Source: Chersky-840 sp963838775 (GTDB lineage: Bacteria > Actinomycetota > Acidimicrobiia > Acidimicrobiales > UBA8190). From it: a stretch of DNA of 64,000 bases. The notes below the pieces were generated by a model. It did not search any database. It had not been told where the DNA came from and worked only from the letters and a program-made list of their open reading frames with translations. Shown here piece after piece: positions 58,029-64,000 of the stretch. Each line of letters opens with the position of its first letter. The stretch's first letter is position 1. The translations under genes and the position numbers were made by a program. The DNA lies in assembly GCA_963838775.1 (NCBI GenBank), contig CAWISP010000032.1:186001-250000 (forward strand). Reading direction: 5' to 3'.

Positions 58029-59267
58029 TCACGGGGCGTCGGGGTCGAAGGGGCCAACGACCGACAAGGTACGGGTCTGGCTCGCCACCGACGCGGCCAC
58101 CGCGGCGACGTCGTCGACCGTGACCCCGTCCACCTTGGCCAGGACCTCGTCGATCTCGAGCACCTGGTCGTGGAGCAACATGCTGGACCCGATCCTGCTC
58201 ATGCGGGCGCCGGAGTCCTCGAGCGACAACAGCGTCTCGGCCCGGAGGTGCCCTTTGGCCACCGCCAGCTCCCGCGCCGTGATCCCCTTGTCGCCCATGC
58301 AGTCGAGCTCCCCGTGCACGAGGGCGAGCACCTCGCGGGCGTGCTCGGGCGCGGTCCCGACGCTCACCGTCATGGTCCCGACCTCGCCGTAGTGGATCCG
58401 TTCGGACCAGATCGAGTAGGCGAGACCCCGGCGTTCGCGTATCTCTTGGAACAACCGGCTCGAGATCCCTCCCCCCAGAACGTGGTTGAGCACGGCCAGG
58501 GGCCAACGCTCGGGTGAATGCCGGCCCGCGCAGCGCATGCCCATGACGAGGTGCACCTGCTCGGTGGGACGGTCGTGCACCGTGAGCGCCTGTCCGGGTC
58601 GGGCAGGCGGGAACCGCGGTGGCGACTCCCCGCCGGACCGACCCGCAAAGCGGGCATCGACCTGGGTCGCCAAGCGCTCATGGTCGACGTCGCCCGCGGC
58701 GGCGACCACGAGATTGCAGGCACGGTAGTGGTGGTCGAAGAAACGGCGGATCTCGACTTGGTCCAACGACTCCACGCTCGTGGGGGTGCCGAGAACCTCG
58801 CGGCCCAGGGGGTGCTCGGGGAACATCGCCGCCGTGCACTGCTCGGCCGCGAAGTCAGACGGCTCGTCGGCGTGCATCAGGATCTCGTCCAGGATCACCT
58901 GGCGTTCGGCGTCGATGTCGTCCACCCGCAGCGCGGGCTCGGTCATGATGGCGCCCAACACGTCGAGGCCGAGCGGGAGGTCGTCGGCGAGGAGGCGGAT
59001 GTAGAAGGCCGTGTACTCCTTGGTCGTGAAGGCGTTCATGTCACCGCCGATCTCGTCGACCGACTCGGCGATGTCCGCCGCACTCCACTTCGGAGTGCCC
59101 TTGAACAGCAGATGCTCGAGGAAGTGCGACGCGCCGGAGTGGGCGTCGTCCTCGTCACGCGACCCGGTTCCCACCCAGACCCCGACCGTCACCGAACGCG
59201 CCTCGGCCATCGACTCGGTCACGAGGCGCGCGCCGCACCCGAGCATCTCGGTACGGATCACAGGCAC
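58029..59267 (-). CDS. M16-family zinc peptidase (pitrilysin type)
   Basis: A 412-residue protein with the inverted zinc motif H48-F-L-E51-H52 (ASHFLEHLLFKGT) and the downstream glutamate region (TKEYTAFYIRLLADDLPLGLDVL), so it is the catalytically active type. The second half is the inactive M16_C domain with GLAYSIWSE. The gene follows pnp, the common actinobacterial and firmicute order. Its substrate is unknown. The GTG at 59267 gives full length. Confidence 0.93.
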   Translation of the reverse strand: MPVIRTEMLGCGARLVTESMAEARSVTVGVWVGTGSRDEDDAHSGASHFLEHLLFKGTPKWSAADIAESVDEIGGDMNAFTTKEYTAFYIRLLADDLPLGLDVLGAIMTEPALRVDDIDAERQVILDEILMHADEPSDFAAEQCTAAMFPEHPLGREVLGTPTSVESLDQVEIRRFFDHHYRACNLVVAAAGDVDHERLATQVDARFAGRSGGESPPRFPPARPGQALTVHDRPTEQVHLVMGMRCAGRHSPERWPLAVLNHVLGGGISSRLFQEIRERRGLAYSIWSERIHYGEVGTMTVSVGTAPEHAREVLALVHGELDCMGDKGITARELAVAKGHLRAETLLSLEDSGARMSRIGSSMLLHDQVLEIDEVLAKVDGVTVDDVAAVAASVASQTRTLSVVGPFDPDAP

Positions 59268-59361
59268 GCTCGGGAGACCGGGGCCGGCAACACCGCGGTG
59301 CCACCGACCGCCGGGCTCGAGGGCGGCCGTTCAGGACTGGGAGCCGAGCGATGCTCGGCGC

Positions 59362-61827
59362 TCACCGCCGACGAGGACGTCGAGGACCACGATCGCCGCC
59401 GCGGTCGCCGCCACGATGGCTGCCGCGCTCTCCCCGCTCGCCCCCGCCACCCGACGTCGCCGGCCCCGGGCCGAGATCGCCCAGCTCACTGACGAGCTCG
59501 GCTTCGAAGGCGGCCTCGAACGACGCCACCGGCGCGGTGGCGGTGTCCCGGGCCCCCTCAGGTTCACGGGAAGGACCCACGCCACGCGATGGCCCGCTCG
59601 AGCCCGTTGCGGCACCCGAGCCCGTCGACACGCCCGACCCGTTTCCGGCCGGCACCGGCGGTTCCCCGGCCAGCGACAGCGACACCTTGCCCTGAGGATC
59701 GATGTCGTCCACCTTCACCTCGAGGTCCTGGCCCAGTGACAGCACGTCCTCGACCCGGTCGACGCGCTTGCCGCCGCCCACCTTCGAGATGTGGAGGAGC
59801 CCATCGCGTCCGGGGAGGATGTTGACAAACGCCCCGAACTTGGTGATGTTGACGACCTTCCCGGGATAGACGGCGCCCACCTCGGCGTCAGGGGGATCCA
59901 CGATGAGGAAGATCCGGCGCTTGGCCTCGGACACCGCGCCCCCGTCTTTGGCGCCGATGGTGACGATGCCGAACAACCCGTCGTCGTCGACGGCGATGTC
60001 GGCGCCGGTCTCGGCCTGCAGGGCGTTGATGACCTTGCCCTTGGGGCCGATCACCTCGCCAATGCGGTCGACCGGGATCTGGAAGGACACGATCTTGGGG
60101 GCGTTCTCCGAGACCTCGGGCCGCGGCTCTGCGATGGCGTCGGCCATGACGTCGAGGATGATCAGGCGCGCGTCGCGCGCCTGGAGCAGTGCCCGGCCCA
60201 GGACGTCGGCAGGGAGCCCGTCGATCTTGGTGTCGAGCTGCAGCGCCGTCACGGCGTCGCGTGTGCCCGCCACCTTGAAATCCATGTCACCGAAGGCATC
60301 CTCGGCGCCGAGGATGTCGGTCAAGGTCACATAGTTGCCCTCGTCGTAGACGAGTCCCATGGCGATCCCCGCTACGGGTGCCTTGATGGGCACACCGGCG
60401 TCCATGAGCGACAGCGAGGAACCGCACACCGACGCCATGGAGGTCGACCCGTTCGACGACAGCACGTCGGAGACGAGCCGTAGGGTGTAGGGGAATTCCT
60501 CCTGGGACGGCACCACGGGGAGCAGCGCCCGCTCGGCCAGGAGCCCGTGCCCGATCTCGCGGCGCTTGGGTCCGCGCATGAACCCCGTCTCGCCTGTGGA
60601 GAAGGGCGGGAAGTTGTAATGGTGCATGTAGCGCTTGTGCTCGTGGATGCCGATGGTGTCGAGCAGCTGGTTCATGCGGGGCATGCCCAGCGTCGTCACG
60701 TTGAGCACCTGCGTCTCGCCCCGCTGGAACAGCGCCGAGCCGTGCGTGGTCGGAAGGAGCCCGACTTCTGCCGACAAGGGCCTGATGTCGGCGGTGCCAC
60801 GGCCGTCGATCCGGACACCCTCGTCGACGATCCGCTTGCGCACGATCTTCTTGGTGAGGGCGCGCGCGGCCGCTTTGATCTCGCGCTCGCGCTCAGGGAA
60901 CTCGGGGCTCAGCTGGGCGATGATCGACGTCGTCGTTTCGTCGAGCGCAGCATTGCGCTCGGCCTTCTCGGTGATCGTGTTGGCCTTGGCGATGGCGTCG
61001 CTCCCCACCGCCACGACCCGCTCGAAGACGTCGTCTTTGTAGTCGGTGAACAGCTCGTAGGCGATGGTGGGCTTCTTGCCGACCTTGGCCACCAGGTCGC
61101 GCTGGAGCTCGATCGACTCCCGGATCCAGGTCTTGGCCGCTTCGAGCCCCTCGGTCAGGACTTCCTCGGTGACCTTGGGGGCACCCGCCTCGTAGTACTT
61201 CCACGAGTCCTCGGTCCCACCGGCCTCGACCATCATGATGGCGATCTCACCCCCGGGCTCCTCGGACAGGGCCCGCCCCGCCACGACGAGCTCGAAGCAC
61301 GAGGCGTCACCCTCTTGATAGCTGGGGTGGGGAATCCACGTGCCCTCGATGGACCACGCGATGCGCACGGCGCCGATCGGACCGTCGAAGGGGATCCCCG
61401 ACAGCATGAGCGCCGCCGACGACGTGTTGATGGCAAGCACGTCGTGGGGGTTGACCTGGTCGGCGGCGAGGACGGTCCCCACCACGTGCACCTCGTTGCG
61501 GAACCCCTCAGGGAACGACGGACGCAGGGGACGGTCGATCAGGCGGTCCGTGAGGATGGCCTGATCGGTGGCCCGGCCCTCCCGGCGGAAGAACGAGCCG
61601 GGGATCTTGCCGGCCGCGTACATCCGCTCTTCGATGTCCACGGTCAGAGGGAAGAAGTCGGCCCCCTCGCGCACGCCCCGCGAGGCAGTGGCGGCCACGA
61701 GCAGCATGGTGTCGCCGACGCGCCCGACGACGGCGCCGTCAGCCTGGGGGGCGAGCTTGCCCGCTTCGAATGTCAGTGTGCGGTCGGTCCCGCTGATCGG
61801 GGCCGACACGGTGATGGCTTGCGCCAT
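59362..61827 (-). CDS. pnp: Polyribonucleotide nucleotidyltransferase (PNPase)
   Basis: Phosphorolytic 3'-to-5' exoribonuclease, 821 residues. Two RNase PH domains are present (first with GRVGDTMLLVAATA, second with RGETQVLNVTTLG and the catalytic FGDMDFKVAGT). Then come a KH domain (IGEVIGPKGKVINALQ) and an S1 domain (VYPGKVVNITKFGAFVNILPGRDGLLHISKV). The final 100 residues are an unusual disordered Gly/Ser then Arg/Gly-rich tail (RGGDRGGDRGPRRPRRR), which may bind RNA. The ATG at 61827 has AGGAGA four bases upstream. Confidence 0.96.
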   Translation of the reverse strand: MAQAITVSAPISGTDRTLTFEAGKLAPQADGAVVGRVGDTMLLVAATASRGVREGADFFPLTVDIEERMYAAGKIPGSFFRREGRATDQAILTDRLIDRPLRPSFPEGFRNEVHVVGTVLAADQVNPHDVLAINTSSAALMLSGIPFDGPIGAVRIAWSIEGTWIPHPSYQEGDASCFELVVAGRALSEEPGGEIAIMMVEAGGTEDSWKYYEAGAPKVTEEVLTEGLEAAKTWIRESIELQRDLVAKVGKKPTIAYELFTDYKDDVFERVVAVGSDAIAKANTITEKAERNAALDETTTSIIAQLSPEFPEREREIKAAARALTKKIVRKRIVDEGVRIDGRGTADIRPLSAEVGLLPTTHGSALFQRGETQVLNVTTLGMPRMNQLLDTIGIHEHKRYMHHYNFPPFSTGETGFMRGPKRREIGHGLLAERALLPVVPSQEEFPYTLRLVSDVLSSNGSTSMASVCGSSLSLMDAGVPIKAPVAGIAMGLVYDEGNYVTLTDILGAEDAFGDMDFKVAGTRDAVTALQLDTKIDGLPADVLGRALLQARDARLIILDVMADAIAEPRPEVSENAPKIVSFQIPVDRIGEVIGPKGKVINALQAETGADIAVDDDGLFGIVTIGAKDGGAVSEAKRRIFLIVDPPDAEVGAVYPGKVVNITKFGAFVNILPGRDGLLHISKVGGGKRVDRVEDVLSLGQDLEVKVDDIDPQGKVSLSLAGEPPVPAGNGSGVSTGSGAATGSSGPSRGVGPSREPEGARDTATAPVASFEAAFEAELVSELGDLGPGPATSGGGGERGERGSHRGGDRGGDRGPRRPRRR

Positions 61828-62090
61828 TTGTCTCCTCATTTCTCGAGGACACCGCGCCAGGCCAGTTCCCAGTGGTCGACCACCTCCCGCACGTCGCTGC
61901 TCGCCCACCGGCCCGATCACACGATCGGCGGTGGCGCAACGCGGCGCAGGTGACCGGCGACTGGCAGCTGACCGCTGGCCAAGTGCCTTTCGGTCTGTCG
62001 GGCGGATTGTCCACCCTCTGCCCGGGCGGGATGTTCCAACCCGAGGTTGGCTCCCGTTCCGGCCGGTCGGGCCGTCCCGGGGGCCGGCTG
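61828..62090 (-). other. rpsO-pnp spacer with two perfect hairpins
   Basis: The 263-nt gap holds CCAACC/GGTTGG (62036-62050, 6-bp stem, 3-nt loop) about 40 bases past rpsO, and CCGATC/GATCGG (61913-61928, 6-bp stem, 4-nt loop) about 85 bases before pnp. They may act as terminator and as a pnp leader cleavage site, as in other bacteria where pnp controls its own mRNA. Neither has a T-run and the assignment is tentative. Confidence 0.4.
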
Positions 62091-62348
62091 CTAGCGGCGG
62101 ATGCCGAGCCGGCCGATGATCGACCGGTAACGCTCGACGTCGTTGTCCCGCACATAGTCGAGAAGCCTGCGGCGACGACCGATGATCTTCATCAGACCCC
62201 GTCGGGTGTGATGGTCGCCTTTGTGGACCTTGAGGTGCTCGGTGAGAAGCGTGATGCGCTCGGTGAGGAGGGCGATCTGCACCTCGGGCGAGCCCGTATC
62301 GGTCTCGTGCAGGCGATGTTCGGCGATCGTCGCGGACTTTTCGGCCAT
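62091..62348 (-). CDS. rpsO: 30S ribosomal protein S15
   Basis: An 85-residue primary 16S rRNA-binding protein, close to the family length. HETDTGSPEVQIALLTERI, HKGDHHTRRGLMKIIGRRRRLLDYV and RYRSIIGRLGIRR are its conserved segments. A 177-nt gap to ribF contains its promoter region; a TAAAGT hexamer is at 62447-62452, but I find no matching -35. Confidence 0.97.
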   Translation of the reverse strand: MAEKSATIAEHRLHETDTGSPEVQIALLTERITLLTEHLKVHKGDHHTRRGLMKIIGRRRRLLDYVRDNDVERYRSIIGRLGIRR

Positions 62349-62525
62349 ATGGGGGGAACGACCTCGGAATTGCTCAGGGACGGTGGGGCGAAGCCATGTC
62401 CGCCCCGGCCCGGATCCGGCCGGGACGGCGTCCCGGCTGGGATTTCACTTTAGCAGGGCCACTGCGCGCCCGCCCCCACGCCTCCCACCGCCACGACCCC
62501 GGCGAACACGCCTGGTCGGGGCTAG

Positions 62526-63485
62526 TCAGGACGGCGACCGTTCGGCGGTGAGCCCGAGAGCGGCACGCGTCGCGGCCACGTCGGCGTTCATCTGGGTGAC
62601 CAGTGCCTCGGTGGAGTCGAAACGGCGCTCCTCGCGCAGGTGCACCACGAACGAGACCCGGGCCGGCTCACCGTAGAGGTCGCCGCTGAAGTCCAGGAGG
62701 AACACCTCGAGCACGGGCGCGGCGGCGACGTGGAACGTTGGGTTGCGACCGAGGGACGCGGCGGCGGGATGGACCGATCCGTCGGGCCGCTCGTACCAGC
62801 AGGCGTAGATCCCCTCGCCGGGCATGGCGACGCCGTCAGGGACGGCGATGTTGGCGGTCGGGAAATCGAGCTCGGAGCCTCCCCGACCGTCCCCGTGCAC
62901 CACCACTCCTCGGACCTGGTGAGGTCGACCGAGAAGCTCGGCGGCCCCGGCCACGTCGCAGCCGGCCAGCAGCTCGCGGATGCGGGTCGACGACACCGCT
63001 TGCTGGGAACCGTCCTCCTCGAGGGCCATCCCCACCACGTCGAATCCGTGCCGGGACCCCATCTCGGTCAGAAGCGCCACGTTACCGGCGCGCCGGTGAC
63101 CGAAGTGGAAGTCCTCCCCCACCACGACGAGGCGAGCGCCGAGCGCCCCCACAAGCACCTCGAGCACGAATTCCTCGGCGGTCTCCTTGGCCCGGGCCTC
63201 GTCGAAAGGCACCACCAGCGTGCGGTCGATGCCGGCAGACGCCAGCAGCTCGAGCTTCTGCTCGCGATCGGTGAGGATCGGCGGTGCCGATTGCGGTCGG
63301 ACCACCGTCGCCGGATGTCGATCGAAAGTCACGACGACGCTCGTCAGGTGTCGGGCCGCGGCCTGGCGACGGAGCTCGGCGAGGAGGTGACGATGCCCCA
63401 GATGGACGCCGTCGTACGCACCGATGGTGACGGCCGAGCCTCCGGCGGGCGCGGTGCAGTGTTCGGGACCGTCGACAACCTCCAC
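62526..63485 (-). CDS. ribF: Bifunctional riboflavin kinase / FAD synthetase
   Basis: Makes FMN and then FAD; 319 residues. The N-terminal adenylyltransferase domain has GAYDGVHLGHRHLL (HIGH-like) and SSTRIRELLAGCD; the C-terminal flavokinase domain has DFPTANIAVP and GIYACWYE, with the C-terminal FLLDFSGDLYG. The GTG at 63485 lies seven bases after TAACCT, so a leaderless transcript is likely. An 11-bp inverted repeat overlies the start. It follows truB and precedes rpsO, the usual order. Confidence 0.95.
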   Translation of the reverse strand: MEVVDGPEHCTAPAGGSAVTIGAYDGVHLGHRHLLAELRRQAAARHLTSVVVTFDRHPATVVRPQSAPPILTDREQKLELLASAGIDRTLVVPFDEARAKETAEEFVLEVLVGALGARLVVVGEDFHFGHRRAGNVALLTEMGSRHGFDVVGMALEEDGSQQAVSSTRIRELLAGCDVAGAAELLGRPHQVRGVVVHGDGRGGSELDFPTANIAVPDGVAMPGEGIYACWYERPDGSVHPAAASLGRNPTFHVAAAPVLEVFLLDFSGDLYGEPARVSFVVHLREERRFDSTEALVTQMNADVAATRAALGLTAERSPS

Positions 63486-63509
63486 GGGGACGAGGTTACC
63501 CGTGGAGGT
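63478..63509. promoter_or_regulatory. 11-bp inverted repeat over the ribF start codon and -10
   Basis: ACCTCCACGGG (63478-63488) and CCCGTGGAGGT (63499-63509) are exact inverted copies with 10 bases between. The spacer holds the -10 TAACCT (63493-63498) and one arm holds the GTG start. As DNA it could be an operator; as RNA from truB read-through it would form a strong hairpin hiding the start. Confidence 0.55.
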
Positions 63510-63573
63510 CTGTCGCCCCCGGTGGCGGCGGACCCGGCGCGCCGGATCCCCGGCGTCGCGCCGACGTGCACGA

Positions 63574-64000
63574 TCATCCGTTCCCGGCGAGCACGCACAC
63601 CGCCACCAAGCGATCGGTGCCGGTGGACTCGTAGACGGCCAGGAGCTGCCCGCGTTGATCCAGCAGTGCCCACGGCCCGTCGCCCGACGCCCCGACCGAG
63701 ACCCTGTCGAGAGCGAGACCGTGCGAGACCGAGCGGGCCATCTCGGCGTCGAGCTCGACCTGCGCCATGTCCCGCAACGCCTGGGCCGGGCTCAGCACGT
63801 GGGCGGCGCTGATCTCCCCCAAGGTTCTGGCCTCGTCGACACCGAACGAGCCGATGCGGGTCCGTCGGAGATTGCGCAGATGGGCGCCGCCGCCGAGCAG
63901 CTCTCCCAGGTCCGCGGCCAGCACACGCACGTAGGTCCCGGTCGAGCAATCGACCTCGACGCGAAACACCCCGGTCTCGTTGTCGGGCGCGGGGTGGACG
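63574..64000 (-). CDS. truB: tRNA pseudouridine(55) synthase, C-terminal part (runs off window)
   Basis: The last 142 codons of TruB. FRVEVDCSTGTYVRVLAADLGELLGGGAHLRNLRRTRIGSF (in separate conserved blocks) is the family core after the catalytic Asp, and the C-terminal part is a PUA-like region (WALLDQRGQLLAVYE). The catalytic Asp lies outside the window. It is followed by ribF after an 88-nt gap. Confidence 0.93.
   Translation of the reverse strand, partial: VHPAPDNETGVFRVEVDCSTGTYVRVLAADLGELLGGGAHLRNLRRTRIGSFGVDEARTLGEISAAHVLSPAQALRDMAQVELDAEMARSVSHGLALDRVSVGASGDGPWALLDQRGQLLAVYESTGTDRLVAVCVLAGNG

Overview
The window is a GC-rich, gene-dense stretch of an actinobacterial chromosome with 53 genes or gene fragments that I can support, nearly all housekeeping. 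Actinomycetota is indicated by the proteasome activator Bpa, FtsZ partnered by SepF and DivIVA with no ftsA, a DUF3040 membrane protein, the nrdR / LysM-protein / lexA arrangement known from mycobacteria, many GTG starts, 4-nt stop-start overlaps, and many genes whose start codon sits 6-7 nt after a TANNNT hexamer (leaderless pattern). A member of the Acidimicrobiia is my best guess, but that is inference. I see no CRISPR array, prophage, insertion sequence, tRNA or rRNA.

Layout. 1-6.1 kb: 5' part of dnaE, bpa, a type I phosphodiesterase, an Rrf2 regulator, a histidine phosphatase and a group 2 sigma factor behind an ECF-type promoter. 6.1-11.7 kb: dksA-like - lspA - rluD operon, divergent from ileS. 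11.8-30.8 kb: one long minus-strand division and cell-wall cluster, transcribed mraZ-rsmH-ftsL-ftsI-murE-mraY-murD-ftsW-murG-murC-murB-ftsQ-ftsZ-pgeF-yggS-sepF-yggT-divIVA. murF is missing from its usual place. 30.8-31.3 kb: non-coding region with an array of 17-bp repeats. 31.3-37.6 kb: lipoyl-ligase-like protein, HNH nuclease, small unknown protein, a frameshifted ROK kinase, DUF3040, dinB, a PIG-L deacetylase, nrdR and an SOS LysM protein. 37.6-38.5 kb: four LexA boxes and lexA. 38.5-47.7 kb: VOC protein, then a minus-strand operon thrB-miaB-miaA-dapF-hflX-dapC-dapD-dapE. 47.7-54.6 kb: D-Ala-D-Ala carboxypeptidase and ftsK (both frameshifted as given), RNase J and dapA. 54.6-58 kb: ferritin-like di-iron protein, two TetR regulators and dapB. 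58-64 kb: M16 peptidase, pnp, rpsO, ribF and the 3' part of truB.

The genes fit together around cell-wall growth and division. dapA, dapB, dapC, dapD, dapE and dapF supply the whole succinylase branch to meso-diaminopimelate. MurE carries the DNPR motif for that substrate, and MraY, MurG, FtsW and FtsI build and cross-link the wall. SOS control joins in through LexA, DinB, NrdR and the LysM protein. Well-formed regulatory sites include the mraZ promoter with three 10-bp MraZ boxes, the lexA/LysM promoters with LexA boxes, an ftsZ promoter in the ftsQ-ftsZ gap, and a TetR palindrome lying on its own promoter. Three genes (ROK kinase, D-Ala-D-Ala carboxypeptidase, ftsK) each contain a single frame change. 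Two of the changes are in short G/C runs, so sequence error is at least as likely as gene decay.
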